Below are positions 1 through 9,313 of a stretch of 64,000 bases of DNA, one piece after another. A program made the translations under genes and the position numbers. This DNA comes from Pectobacterium carotovorum. Lineage in GTDB: Bacteria; Pseudomonadota; Gammaproteobacteria; Enterobacterales; Enterobacteriaceae. The stretch is from the NCBI RefSeq assembly GCF_033898505.1, contig NZ_JAXAFK010000002.1, positions 523,967 through 587,966 of the forward strand, given 5' to 3'. The notes under the pieces were generated by a model. It did no database searches and was not told where the DNA came from. It worked only from the letters and a program-made list of their open reading frames with translations. Each line of letters starts with the position of its first letter. The first letter of the stretch is position 1.

Positions 1-2539
1 AGCCCGTCGCATTCGCGACCAGCAGACGATCGCCATAAAGCTGGGTCAGCAGCTTGATGTACGGCGTTTCGCCACAGCCGGAGCAGGCGCCGGAGTACTC
101 GAACAGCGGTGAAATCAGCTGAGAAGTACGGATATCGATACGTTCCAGCGTGGATTTGTCGATTTCCGGCAATTGCAGGAAGAAATCGAAGTTCTCTTTC
201 TCCGCCGCCAGATTATCCAGCCGGGATTCCATATTGATGGCTTTGATTTCTGGGTTCTGACGGTCTTTGGCCGGGCAGACTTCTACGCACAGGTTACAGC
301 CGGTGCAGTCTTCTGGAGCAACCTGTAACACATATTTTTGGCCGCGCATGTCGCGTGCTTTCACATCCAGCGATTGCAGTGAAGCAGGCGCATTTTCCAT
401 CGCGTCGGGCTGAACGACTTTGGCGCGGATCGCCGAGTGCGGGCAGGCGGCGACGCAGTGGTTACACTGAGTACAAAGCTGTGGTTGCCACAGCGGAATC
501 TCTTCCGCGATATTGCGCTTTTCCCACTTGGTGGTGCCGGTCGGCCAGGTGCCATCGGGCGGCAGGGCGGAAACGGGTAGCGTATCGCCCAGTCCTGCCA
601 GCATGGCGGCCGTGACAGTTTTGACGAAATCGGGCGCGGCGTCGGAAACCACCGGTGGGCGCTGCGGGCTGTCTGGGTTGACGGCTTCCAGCGGCACTTC
701 TGCCAGCGCTTCCAATGTGGCGCTCAGCGCCTGCCAGTTACGCTCAACCAGCTCCTGACCTTTACTGCCGTAGCTTTTGGCGATGGCGGTACGCAGTTTT
801 TCCACCGCCACATCGGCTGGCAGAATCTGTGACAGATGGAAGAATGCCATCTGCATGACGGTGTTGATGCGGGCGCCCAGATGGCATTCGCGGGCAATCT
901 TGGCGGCATTGATGCAGTACACGCGGGCATTACGTTGATTCAGCCCTGCCTGTACTTCCTGTGGCAAGCGGTGCCACAGATCGTCGTTGCTATACGGTGA
1001 GTTGATCAGGAAAACGCCGCCGGGCTTCAGGCGTTCGACCATGCTGTACTTGTCGATAAACTGCCACTGATGGCAGGCGACGAAATCCGCCTGATCGATC
1101 AGGTAGGCTGAGTTGATCGGGTGCGGGCCCACGCGCATATGGGAAACGGTCAGGCTACCGGCTTTCTTCGAATCATAGACAAAGTAGCCCTGCACAAACA
1201 TCGGCGTCGTTTCGCCGACGATTTTGATCGCATTCTTGGTCGCGGAAACGGTGCCGTCACTGCCCAGGCCGTAGAACAGGGCTTCAAGCGATGCGTTGCT
1301 TGGGAAATGCTGTTCCGGCAGTGGCAGAGACAGATGGGTGACATCGTCATAAATCCCGACAGTAAAGCGCGGGCGTGGGTTAGCAAGTGCTAACTCATTA
1401 AAGATCGCCTCTACACACTGTGGGGTAAATTCTTTGGAAGACAGCCCATAACGCCCACCGATCACGCGTGGCATAAGTGAACGCTCACCTGCGGAGAACG
1501 CCTCAGCCAGCGCGGTCATCACATCGAGATACAGCGGTTCCGCCAGCGCACCTGGCTCTTTCGTGCGGTCCAGAACAGCGATGCTCTTCGCCGTTTGCGG
1601 AATGACGGCCAGCAGATGCTTGGCGGAGAACGGGCGGTACAGGCGGATTTTCACTACGCCGACTTTCTCACCGCGCATCAACAGCGTATCGATCACTTCT
1701 TCGCTGGTGCCGACGCCGGACCCCATCAGGACGACAATTTTAGTCGCCTCTGGGTGGCCGTAGTATTCAAACGGCTGATACTGGCGCCCTGTCGCTGCGG
1801 CAAAATCGTTCATCGCCTGCTCAACGTGCTCATAAGCTGCGTCGTACCAGCGGTTAGTGGCTTCGCGCGCCTGGAAGAAGGTATCCGGGTTTGAGGCAGT
1901 ACCACGAATCACCGGGCGTTCCGGTGTGAGCGCTCGCTCACGGTGTGCATCAATGGCCTGCTGTGGCAGAAGCTGGCGAATCACCTCATCGCTCAGCGGC
2001 TCAATCTTATTGATTTCGTGTGAGGTGCGGAAACCGTCAAAGAAATGGATAAACGGCAGACGGCTGTTCAGGCTGGCGATTTGTGAAATCAGCGCAAAGT
2101 CCTGCGCTTCCTGCACATTGCTGGCGCACAGCATGGCGCAGCCTGTCTGGCGTACGGCCATGACGTCAGAATGATCGCAGAAGATGGAAAGCGCATGCGT
2201 CGCAACCGTACGGGCAGCGACGTGCAGGACAAACGGGGTTAGCTCACCGGCCAGCTTATACAGCGTGGGGATCATTAGCAGCAGACCCTGCGATGAGGTA
2301 AATGTGGTCGCGAGTGTACCCGTCTGCAATGCGCCGTGGACGGTAGCGATCGCGCCGCCTTCCGATTGCATTTCAACAACACGGGGCGTATCTCCCCATA
2401 TATTCAGTCCGCCGTCGCTCGACCAGGCTGCAGCCTGTTCAGCCATGCTGGAACTTGGAGTGATGGGGTAGATGGCGATGACTTCATTGGTTCGCCAGGC
2501 CACGGAGGCGACTGCGTTATTAGCGTCGGTGGTGATCAT
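1..2539 (-). CDS. nifJ: Pyruvate:flavodoxin/ferredoxin oxidoreductase, 3' part beyond window
   Basis: Oxidative decarboxylation of pyruvate to acetyl-CoA with electrons passed to flavodoxin or ferredoxin; cytosolic, thiamine-diphosphate and Fe-S dependent. The gene starts at 2539 (MITTDANNAVASVAWRTNEV) and runs off the left edge, so about 846 of the roughly 1,170 residues usual for the family are present. Visible: N-terminal domain with the YPITPSS motif, then the two 4Fe-4S ferredoxin motifs CTQCNHCVAACP and CTGCNLCVEVCP, then the CSGCGE cysteines of the third cluster. Sequence is very close to E. coli YdbK. One oddity is a Cys in ALSIFCDHSD where, from memory, relatives have Gly. The C-terminal TPP-binding part is missing only because of the window edge. 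Expression is probably linked to redox stress or flavodoxin supply, but no operator was recognised upstream. Confidence 0.97.
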   Translation of the reverse strand, partial: MITTDANNAVASVAWRTNEVIAIYPITPSSSMAEQAAAWSSDGGLNIWGDTPRVVEMQSEGGAIATVHGALQTGTLATTFTSSQGLLLMIPTLYKLAGELTPFVLHVAARTVATHALSIFCDHSDVMAVRQTGCAMLCASNVQEAQDFALISQIASLNSRLPFIHFFDGFRTSHEINKIEPLSDEVIRQLLPQQAIDAHRERALTPERPVIRGTASNPDTFFQAREATNRWYDAAYEHVEQAMNDFAAATGRQYQPFEYYGHPEATKIVVLMGSGVGTSEEVIDTLLMRGEKVGVVKIRLYRPFSAKHLLAVIPQTAKSIAVLDRTKEPGALAEPLYLDVMTALAEAFSAGERSLMPRVIGGRYGLSSKEFTPQCVEAIFNELALANPRPRFTVGIYDDVTHLSLPLPEQHFPSNASLEALFYGLGSDGTVSATKNAIKIVGETTPMFVQGYFVYDSKKAGSLTVSHMRVGPHPINSAYLIDQADFVACHQWQFIDKYSMVERLKPGGVFLINSPYSNDDLWHRLPQEVQAGLNQRNARVYCINAAKIARECHLGARINTVMQMAFFHLSQILPADVAVEKLRTAIAKSYGSKGQELVERNWQALSATLEALAEVPLEAVNPDSPQRPPVVSDAAPDFVKTVTAAMLAGLGDTLPVSALPPDGTWPTGTTKWEKRNIAEEIPLWQPQLCTQCNHCVAACPHSAIRAKVVQPDAMENAPASLQSLDVKARDMRGQKYVLQVAPEDCTGCNLCVEVCPAKDRQNPEIKAINMESRLDNLAAEKENFDFFLQLPEIDKSTLERIDIRTSQLISPLFEYSGACSGCGETPYIKLLTQLYGDRLLVANATG

Positions 2540-2929
2540 GACTTCTAGCCTTTTTGCTCACTAAGCCATTCATTTTACATGGTCTTTTCAGACGATGAAA
2601 ATGACTGGGCATAAACGAAAATACGATTTTTATCGGAGGATTATCGCATTTCAGGAAAAAAGAGGGTGGAACGATGTATGCGGAGTTGTATCAAACTGTG
2701 TTTTATCCCCGTCATACTTCAAGCTATCTTTCTGCGCGTGGCTTTCGTGATGAGAACGAACCCGCGTTTCTTAAAACAGGCCGTTATTATACACCTCAGT
2801 GCGGGTTGATGTCTTTTTGTACCTATTCAAGGGTACCGCCGTGTGATTTTGTTTGCTCATTACTGCCATGACAGGTAGCGTGCTTATACTAAAATAACAT
2901 CTGTAATGAATGTATGAAGGAACCGAACA
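2540..2929. other. Intergenic region between nifJ and a small unknown gene
   Basis: About 390 bases hold the divergent control regions of nifJ and the gene at 2930. The stretch around 2707-2745 (starting CCCGTCATACTTCAAGC) resembles the start of a short repeat commonly seen between genes in soft-rot enterobacteria, but no second copy is present in this window, so it is only a suspicion. No convincing terminator or operator is seen. Confidence 0.3.
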
Positions 2930-3355
2930 ATGGCAAATGATGAAATAAAAAATAAACTGGTTTCCGTACTGGCTTCACAACAGGCGCAGGGAAAAACGCC
3001 GGAACAGGCTGTCGATCATATTCTTCAGGCATTGGGTGGGCGAGCGGGGGATGTGTCCCGTATTTCGGTTTTGACGTCGACATTAATCGCCGATGTGCTT
3101 TATACCGTGTATCAGGAGGCGATCACGCACCAGCAGATTGCGGTGATTTTACGCAAGTTGGGCTACGCCGCTCGGGACATTGCCGTTGCATCACACACTA
3201 TCTATCCGCAACTGAGCGTTCAGGATATCGGCCAGCTTTTGCAAGACCCGGAGATTTATCCGACGATCGATCGTGCAGCGTTACTTGATGCACTTACCTA
3301 CGCACACTTTTCTAAAGCGGAAAGCGAGCAGGCTGCTGACGCGCTCGGCGTGTAA
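2930..3355 (+). CDS. Unknown 141-residue cytosolic protein
   Basis: I do not recognise the family. The protein is soluble and helical in appearance, with no signal peptide, membrane segment or metal motif. It begins MANDEIKNKLVSVL, and an AAGGA ribosome site lies 9 bases upstream, so the start is good. The middle carries hydrophobic stretches (ISVLTSTLIADVLYTVY, VILRKLGYAARDIAVAS) separated by acidic turns, and the tail is acidic. It stands alone: divergent from nifJ and convergent with the xylosidase gene. Base composition is like the flanking genes, so it is probably long resident rather than newly acquired. Confidence 0.75.
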   Translation: MANDEIKNKLVSVLASQQAQGKTPEQAVDHILQALGGRAGDVSRISVLTSTLIADVLYTVYQEAITHQQIAVILRKLGYAARDIAVASHTIYPQLSVQDIGQLLQDPEIYPTIDRAALLDALTYAHFSKAESEQAADALGV

Positions 3356-3449
3356 TGCCAGAGCAATGTGATACCAGAAAAACGTAATACCAGTACCGTA
3401 CCGAAGATCAGACAGCCTGACGCGTGATTTTCCTATAGCCGCTATCGGG

Positions 3450-5018
3450 CTATTGATCGATAGCGGTGACTTTCACCTCTTTAACCCAAGCGTGACTCCC
3501 GCTGTTTCCTGATGCCGTCGTCAGCGCGTACAGCCCCACTTTGGCCCCTACCCATTTGCCCGGGCCTGCGGCGAAGCTATCATCAAGCACATCATATTCC
3601 CCGTTATCGCCCCGCCAGGAAAACTGGCAAATCGCGTTCTGCTGCACGGTGACACGCAGGGTGATGTTCTGTTTTTCGGGCAACACTGCCAGACGCCTCT
3701 GGTGTTGCTCCAACTGCTGTGCATCGCTCATCCAGCCGAATCCGGTTACTAATTCAAGACCTTCCGCGCTTTTCTCAATGCCGAGGAAAGCGAAGCGCTC
3801 GCCATAAATAATCAGGCCACAGCGATCGCCAACCTGTTCCAGAACGGGCATTAGGTGCGTGGTGACCTCAAATTCCTCGGCCGGAAATTTTTGCATCAGC
3901 AGATTAGGCACGTCATACCAGGAAGGCTCACCTTCACGGGTAGGCATGGGCTGACAGAACAGCTGAAGCCCCGGATGGGTAAGCGCTAGCCAGCGTTCGT
4001 CGGGGTTTGCTTGCCACTGCCACTGCCGCCCCAGCGTAGTCGAAGAGAAATCGTCGGAGGTTGATGGCTGTTGCATGATAATAGGGGTATCAACACAAGG
4101 TTTGGTTGCTTCCAGCACGGGTTGCCCTAACCCCTGCGCATTGTGCTGTTCGCCGATCAGCGGCCAGTCATCCTGCCAGCGCATTGGCTGTAGATGAACG
4201 ACTCGACCATAGGCATGGCGATCCTGAAAATGTACAAACCAGCTTTCACCGTTATCTAATTCGACCCAGCCGCCCTGATGCGGGCCATTAACCGATGTGC
4301 TGCCCTGATGCAGTACAATCCGGCTCTGCCATGGCCCCTCCAGCGAACGTGCACGCAGCACCGTTTGCCAACCGGTTGGGACGCCACCCGCTGGGGCGAA
4401 AATGTAATACCAGCCGTTACGCTTATACAGCTTTGGCCCTTCGATGGTTGGCTGTGTTGCCCGCCCATCGACCACGATCCTTCCGTCATCAAGCAGGGAA
4501 CGACCATCTTCTGCCATCTTGCACAGTTGCAGCAGGTGTTTCTTACCGCTACGGCTGAAGGCAAAAGCGTGGATTAACCAAGCGGTGCCGTCGTCATCCC
4601 AGAACGGGCATGGGTCGATCCAGCCTTTAGCCTGTTTCAGACAATGCGGCGTACTCCATTCGCCTTTGGGATCGTCAGCCTGCGACATAAAGATCCCGTC
4701 GTCGGGCGTGCTGAAAAACACCCAGAATTTTCCAGCATGATAGCGAATGCTGGGTGCCCACACGCCTTTTCCGGGCTGAAAGTGTTCGTATTCTGGCAGA
4801 TCGAATCGGCTGAATACGTGGTTGATCAGCGTCCAGTTCACCAGATCCTGAGAATGCAGGATCGGTAGCGCGGGCATGTGGTTAAAGCTGGACGACACCA
4901 TGTAAAAGTCGTCACCGACGCGCACGATGTCAGGATCGGAATAGTCGGCGCATAAAATCGGATTCTTATAACGTCCGTTACCCAAATCTGGGTTCCAGGG
5001 AGAATGTGCTGTACTCAT
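3450..5018 (-). CDS. xynB: GH43 beta-xylosidase / arabinofuranosidase
   Basis: Retained cytosolic glycosidase that releases xylose (or arabinose) from short xylo-oligosaccharides. The 522-residue length and order fit the family: a five-bladed propeller of about 300 residues and a C-terminal beta-sandwich from about residue 325. The three catalytic acids can be placed: base Asp in CADYSDPDIVRVGDD, modulator Asp in GWIDPCPFWDDDG, and acid Glu in PTIEGPKLYKRNGWYYI. There is no signal peptide, so the substrate must be imported; the transporter gene lies just upstream (53 bases) on the same strand, giving a transporter-glycosidase operon as in E. coli yicJI or the xynTB arrangement. Arabinosidase activity cannot be excluded from sequence. 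Confidence 0.92.
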   Translation of the reverse strand: MSTAHSPWNPDLGNGRYKNPILCADYSDPDIVRVGDDFYMVSSSFNHMPALPILHSQDLVNWTLINHVFSRFDLPEYEHFQPGKGVWAPSIRYHAGKFWVFFSTPDDGIFMSQADDPKGEWSTPHCLKQAKGWIDPCPFWDDDGTAWLIHAFAFSRSGKKHLLQLCKMAEDGRSLLDDGRIVVDGRATQPTIEGPKLYKRNGWYYIFAPAGGVPTGWQTVLRARSLEGPWQSRIVLHQGSTSVNGPHQGGWVELDNGESWFVHFQDRHAYGRVVHLQPMRWQDDWPLIGEQHNAQGLGQPVLEATKPCVDTPIIMQQPSTSDDFSSTTLGRQWQWQANPDERWLALTHPGLQLFCQPMPTREGEPSWYDVPNLLMQKFPAEEFEVTTHLMPVLEQVGDRCGLIIYGERFAFLGIEKSAEGLELVTGFGWMSDAQQLEQHQRRLAVLPEKQNITLRVTVQQNAICQFSWRGDNGEYDVLDDSFAAGPGKWVGAKVGLYALTTASGNSGSHAWVKEVKVTAIDQ

Positions 5019-5070
5019 GTCATCATCCTGATAGTAAAGGCGGGCAGCGTGCTACCCGCAGGTCTTGCGA

Positions 5071-6507
5071 TCAGGCCGCGCCTTTTGGCGTAAGGCCTTG
5101 ATCGACAGGCAGTTCGCTTTCTGGCGCGCGGTCAGCCGTGCTGTGACGTTTCGCCAAATCAGCCTGAATGTTTTCCATCGTCTTATCGTCCAGCTTGTAA
5201 AAGCGTACCAGCCAATACAGAACCAGATAGGAGAGCGATGGCCCGATGCTCAGTAGGCCGATAATACCGGCGGTGGCGAGCGGTGTTTGCGTGGGGGAAC
5301 CGGCGACATAGCCGAACCAGCCGAGTGAAAAGCCGACCAGCGCACCCGCAACCGCCATACCCAATTTCAGCGCGAACAGGTTGCCGGAGAACGACAGACC
5401 GGTAATGCGGCGGCCTGTTTTCCACTCGCCGTAATCGGCGGCATTCGCCATCATGTTCCATTTGAACGGCTGGTACATCTGGTGGAAAAAGCCGATCAAA
5501 AAGTAGAGCGGGAAGACGACCGCCAGCCACTGTGGCGGCACCATAAACAGGATGACACCAACAAACACCAGCAGCAGGTTGATGTTCTTGAACAGGCTTA
5601 TGCTACTGAATCGCTTGCCAAAGTAGCCCGCCATCATTGCACCAATAATGGTGCCGACGACGCTGGTGGTAATAAAGGCGGATTTCATTGCCGTTCCGGC
5701 GGCGCTGCCTTGGTCCGGCCCGACCATCAGGTAGGTTGCATAATAAAGTGTCGCCGCACCGCGCATGACGCCTGCCATGCTGGAAAAGAATGTAATGATG
5801 GCCACAATGCGCCACTGATCGTTGCTCAGCAGGTTTCTGACATCGTCCCAGACGTTCTGATTTTTATCCACCTCGGGATTAATGCGCTCCGTTGTGGTGA
5901 AAAAGCAGAAGAACAGCATCACGACGGCTAGGCAGCCCATGATCATCATCGTGCCCTGATAGCCCAATTGCTTATTGGTGCCGCCAATCCAGTCGACCAG
6001 CCACAGCGTGCCGACCGACACGACTAGCCCAGCCATTGAGGAGATGGTAAAGCGGTAAGACTGCGCGGAAATTCTGTCCTTTTCATCGCTGGTGATGACA
6101 CCGCCGAGCGAGCAGTAAGGGATGTTGATAAAGGTGTAGAACAGCATCAGCAGCGTGTAGGTGATGTAGGCGTAAACCAGTTTACCCGTGCCGTTCAGTT
6201 CCGGCGTGGTGTAGGCCAGTACGGCAATCACGGCATAGGGGATGGCAAACCAGACCAGCCACGGGCGGAAATGCCCCCAGCGGGTTTTGGTGCGGTCGGC
6301 AATGATGCCAATCAGAGGATCAACGATGGCGTCCAGCACGCGTGTCACCAGGAACATGACCCCCACCGCAGCGGCGGAGATGCCATAGATATCCGTATAA
6401 AAGTAGGTAAGAAACATGGTTACGGAAGAATAGACGATGCCACAGGCGGCATCGCCCATGCCAAAGCCGATTTTCTCCGCAACGCTCAGCTTATTATTGT
6501 TGGTCAT
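5071..6507 (-). CDS. Xyloside:cation symporter, GPH family
   Basis: Twelve-helix inner-membrane transporter of the glycoside-pentoside-hexuronide:cation symporter family (XynT/YicJ/MelB type), importing oligo-xylosides for the cytosolic xylosidase encoded next. Motifs typical of the family are present: EKIGFGMGDAA at the N terminus, VLDAIVDPLIGIIADRTKTRWG in loop 2-3 and YGEWKTGRRITG in the central loop. The start MTNNNKLS is chosen because a GGAG ribosome site sits 7 bases before it; a TTG four codons upstream has no ribosome site. Length about 478 residues is normal. First gene of the operon, with a probable CRP site about 115 bases upstream. Confidence 0.9.
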   Translation of the reverse strand: MTNNNKLSVAEKIGFGMGDAACGIVYSSVTMFLTYFYTDIYGISAAAVGVMFLVTRVLDAIVDPLIGIIADRTKTRWGHFRPWLVWFAIPYAVIAVLAYTTPELNGTGKLVYAYITYTLLMLFYTFINIPYCSLGGVITSDEKDRISAQSYRFTISSMAGLVVSVGTLWLVDWIGGTNKQLGYQGTMMIMGCLAVVMLFFCFFTTTERINPEVDKNQNVWDDVRNLLSNDQWRIVAIITFFSSMAGVMRGAATLYYATYLMVGPDQGSAAGTAMKSAFITTSVVGTIIGAMMAGYFGKRFSSISLFKNINLLLVFVGVILFMVPPQWLAVVFPLYFLIGFFHQMYQPFKWNMMANAADYGEWKTGRRITGLSFSGNLFALKLGMAVAGALVGFSLGWFGYVAGSPTQTPLATAGIIGLLSIGPSLSYLVLYWLVRFYKLDDKTMENIQADLAKRHSTADRAPESELPVDQGLTPKGAA

Positions 6508-6864
6508 TGGAAACTCCAAAGATGATTGAGGAACTTCTTGCCAGGCTCGCGGCTATTGTTATCTCCTTGGTGGGGATTAACTATTGCGGATTTTATTAAG
6601 AAGGTTACGTTTCTTGGTATGTGTTAGACAGGTCACAAAAAAATGACAGGGAAAATAGCGTGAGGCAGACGATATGCGGAGTTATTTCCATTTTATATCA
6701 ATAGATTAATTTGGTTTTTCTGTCGATTTACCTGTATGACAAGTTATCTTGCGGATCTATTTATCGGGAAAACAGCGCTCTACGGGCGTTTCTCTAGGCT
6801 CGTAATTGGGGTGATTTTGTGGTGAAAACGTGGCTATAGCCGTGTGAGATGGCAATGCATCAGG
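6508..6864. other. Intergenic region with control region of the xyloside operon
   Basis: About 360 AT-rich bases between the LysR gene and the transporter gene, both on the minus strand. Apart from the CRP-like site nothing definite is seen; no xylose-regulator operator was recognised. Confidence 0.4.
6622..6637 (-). promoter_or_regulatory. Probable CRP site upstream of the xyloside operon
   Basis: Read on the minus strand the sequence is TGTGA-N6-TAACA, nine of ten matches to the CRP core TGTGA-N6-TCACA. It lies about 115 bases before the transporter start, compatible with catabolite control of a sugar operon. Position of the -10/-35 was not determined. Confidence 0.45.
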
Positions 6865-7797
6865 CTAGCTAATGGGATGTGTCACCAGGCTGTGTAATAG
6901 GTTTTTAATCCACTGGCTCGCTTCCGAACGGCTATTGCGGCGGTGGTTGTAAATCTTCACGCGATAGGACGGCACAGTGAAAGGCAGAGGATGAATCTGT
7001 AGCGGCAGGAGTTGTGCAAAGATTGTCGCGATATTGCGCGGTAATGCCATGATCAGCGTTGAATCGGCGATGATAAACGGTGCACTCATCATCGATGGCG
7101 TTTTCAGCGCGATATGACGTTTCTTATTGAGTTTATCCAGCGCGTAGTCAATCACCCCACGGGATTCATTCCAGGGCGTAACCACGAGATGGCGGGCGGC
7201 GAGGTAATCATCCAGCGTAAGCGTCTCGCCTGACGGATAATCAGCGGCGGTAATGATGACATAGCTGTCTTCAATCCAGTCTATCTCCTCAATTTCCCTG
7301 TTCTCCGCTTGTGTCATGTCGGTGAACCCTAAAGCAAAATCGATTTTCCCTGCCAGCAAATCCGTAATCGCGACTTTCTGCGGCGAATAGACCAGATTGA
7401 ATTTGATGTGGGGCGCCAGTTTTTCCATTTGCGCCATCAGGGTAGGAAAGACTGAAAACGCGGTGTAATCGGTGATGGAGAAGGTGAAGCTTTCCGAACT
7501 GCGCGCAGGATTAAAGCGCGGACGCGGCGTTAGGCCCTGCGTGAGCAGCGCCAGACTTTCCGCGATCGGCTCCGCGATATCGTCCGCCAATACAGTAGGG
7601 TGCATGGTGTTGCCTACACGAAAAAACAGCTCATCGGAAAATGTGTTGCGCAGCCGCGTTAGCGCATGGCTGACCGCCGATGCGCTCATCGCCAGCTCTT
7701 TTGCCGCCGCAGCGACGGATCGATGCTGATACACGCTGTTAAAGACCACCAGCAAATTTAAATCGATACGCCGTAAATCCAGATGCATGATATTCAT
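6865..7797 (-). CDS. LysR-family transcriptional regulator
   Basis: A 310-residue LysR-type regulator. The N-terminal winged helix-turn-helix is clear (LRRIDLNLLVVFNSVYQHRSVAAAAKEL...SASAVSHALTRLR), followed by the two-lobed effector domain. The start at 7797 gives the usual short lead; an internal ATG three codons on (7788) is equally possible. Target unknown. It precedes the xyloside operon in the same direction with a 357-base gap and is divergent from the acetyltransferase gene at 7903, which by the usual LysR arrangement is the more likely target. PgrR/YbeF-like proteins are the nearest recalled relatives. Confidence 0.88.
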   Translation of the reverse strand: MNIMHLDLRRIDLNLLVVFNSVYQHRSVAAAAKELAMSASAVSHALTRLRNTFSDELFFRVGNTMHPTVLADDIAEPIAESLALLTQGLTPRPRFNPARSSESFTFSITDYTAFSVFPTLMAQMEKLAPHIKFNLVYSPQKVAITDLLAGKIDFALGFTDMTQAENREIEEIDWIEDSYVIITAADYPSGETLTLDDYLAARHLVVTPWNESRGVIDYALDKLNKKRHIALKTPSMMSAPFIIADSTLIMALPRNIATIFAQLLPLQIHPLPFTVPSYRVKIYNHRRNSRSEASQWIKNLLHSLVTHPIS

Positions 7798-7902
7798 CAG
7801 TCGCTGTAGGAAATGCAGTTCATACAGTATTTTTAATCCGGTAGCATGGCAAGCCTTGGTTATTGTTGGTACTGGAAAGTTGCTTTGGAGAAAAGAAGCT
7901 TT

Positions 7903-8385
7903 ATGAATATTGTCATCCGTCCCGCACAGAAATCTGACGCGAGCGTGATTCTGGATTTAATCATCGAACTTGCCGTGTATGAGAAGGCGCGCCACGAAGT
8001 TCTGGCTTCGCTTGAGGATATTGAGAACTCATTATTTGGTGAAGGGGCGACGGCGGAAACGCTGATTTGCGAGATTGACGGTAAGCCCGTCGGCTATGCG
8101 ATTTTCTTCATGAGCTATTCAACCTGGCTGGGGAAATATGGCATTTATCTGGAAGATCTCTACATCGCCCAGGCATATCGTAATGCGGGAGCGGGCAAGG
8201 CGTTGCTGAAACAGGTTGCGTGCCTTGCGCGGGAAAGACAGTGCGGACGGCTGGAGTGGAGTGTGCTGGATTGGAACCAACCCGCAATCGATTTCTATAA
8301 AAGCATTGGCGCGAAGCCGCAGGATGAGTGGGTTCGCTATCGGATGGACGAGAAGGGCATTGCTGATTTTGTTACGGCATCGTAA
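7903..8385 (+). CDS. GNAT N-acetyltransferase, diamine/thialysine type
   Basis: Acetyl-CoA dependent amine acetyltransferase of about 160 residues. The acetyl-CoA binding signature is YLEDLYIAQAYRNAGAGKALL (R/Q-x-x-G-x-G/A variant) and the C-terminal WSVLDWNQPAIDFYKSIGA is typical of spermidine/spermine and thialysine acetyltransferases. The chosen start MNIVIRPAQKSD has an AGAAG ribosome site close by; a longer reading frame from 7846 adds 19 residues that do not belong to the domain. Substrate not determinable from sequence; a polyamine or lysine analogue is the best guess. Divergent from the LysR gene and convergent with a LysE exporter. Confidence 0.88.
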   Translation: MNIVIRPAQKSDASVILDLIIELAVYEKARHEVLASLEDIENSLFGEGATAETLICEIDGKPVGYAIFFMSYSTWLGKYGIYLEDLYIAQAYRNAGAGKALLKQVACLARERQCGRLEWSVLDWNQPAIDFYKSIGAKPQDEWVRYRMDEKGIADFVTAS

Positions 8386-8390
8386 CGATG

Positions 8391-8423
8391 TGGCTCCTGC
8401 CAGCCTGAAAGCAGCAGGAGCCA
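8391..8423. terminator. Hairpin between convergent genes, possible bidirectional terminator
   Basis: Perfect 10-base arms (TGGCTCCTGC and its complement) around a 13-base loop, placed exactly between the converging stops of the acetyltransferase and the LysE exporter. No T-tract follows on either side, so termination efficiency is uncertain. Confidence 0.45.
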
Positions 8424-8428
8424 GTCAA

Positions 8429-9055
8429 TCAGCGCGTTGACGCCGCCAGCGTGGTGCCTGCCAGAATAAAGATTCCACCCGTCGAGCGGTTAAACAGCTT
8501 AATGCGGCGTGGGTTGGAGAAAAGGCCCGATAAACGGCGGCCAGTGCAGGCATAGATAAACATGATGCTGAAATCGAAGACAGCCCAGGTTACCGCCAGA
8601 ATGATGAGCTGTAAGGCGTGCGGGGCGCTGGTATCGATAAAATTTGGGAAGAGCGCGGCGAAAAACAGCAGGTCTTTCGGATTACTGATCCCAACCAGAA
8701 AGCCTTTGCGGAATAACGGAAACCAGCCCGGAGCCGAGGCTTCCTGCACGTCCTGTTCCGCGGTGCTCATATCTTTGGAACGCCATGATGCGATGCCCAA
8801 CCAGATGAGATAAACCGCACCAATGATTTTTAATACCATGAAGGCAGTGGTTGACGCCGCAAGGATGGCACCTAGCCCCAATGCTGAACAGGACATCAAA
8901 ATCATTGCCGCGCTGACGCCGCCGAGTACGGTCGCTGTTGCGCGTGAAGCGCCGTAGCGTAAACCGTGCGACATGCTGATTAAGGCGGATGGGCCCGGAA
9001 TGGCGATCAGGGCGATGATGATGCCTGTATAAGCCAGCCAGAGGTGAAGGCTCAT
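8429..9055 (-). CDS. LysE/RhtB-family amino-acid exporter
   Basis: Inner-membrane exporter of 208 residues with about six hydrophobic helices. The family signature IPGPSALISMSHGLRYGASRATATVLGG is at residues 19-46, and FLVGISNPKDLLFFAALFPNF in the middle is also typical. RhtB-family members export homoserine, threonine, or other amino acids and analogues; the specific substrate cannot be read here. Single gene, convergent with the acetyltransferase; regulation not visible. Confidence 0.9.
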   Translation of the reverse strand: MSLHLWLAYTGIIIALIAIPGPSALISMSHGLRYGASRATATVLGGVSAAMILMSCSALGLGAILAASTTAFMVLKIIGAVYLIWLGIASWRSKDMSTAEQDVQEASAPGWFPLFRKGFLVGISNPKDLLFFAALFPNFIDTSAPHALQLIILAVTWAVFDFSIMFIYACTGRRLSGLFSNPRRIKLFNRSTGGIFILAGTTLAASTR

Positions 9056-9313
9056 GATTTCTCCTGCGTGTAGTTCACTGTGAAAGCGTGATTGAGAGCG
9101 GTGATGTGAAGCGAGATATACTCACATATATATCGCTATTTTCCAACGCGTGATAGTAACAGAAAAGGGGCAGATGGCGCTCTCCCTCTTTCATTAAGAT
9201 TCTGTTGCTGGGGGGAACGGTAGTAAACTTCCATTTCAGCAAAATCTCCCCGACCTTCTGGTGGCTAGGGAGATCGGCTGAACATGAAAAGAACCCATTC
9301 ACCATGCCTGATA

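Noticed and set aside
2674..2871. 65-codon frame upstream of the unknown gene at 2930
   Set aside because: Lies in a repeat-like intergenic stretch, poor start context and a composition not typical of coding DNA.
9075..9305. 76-codon minus-strand frame between the LysE exporter and the binding protein
   Set aside because: No convincing start signal, no similarity and no conserved neighbours.
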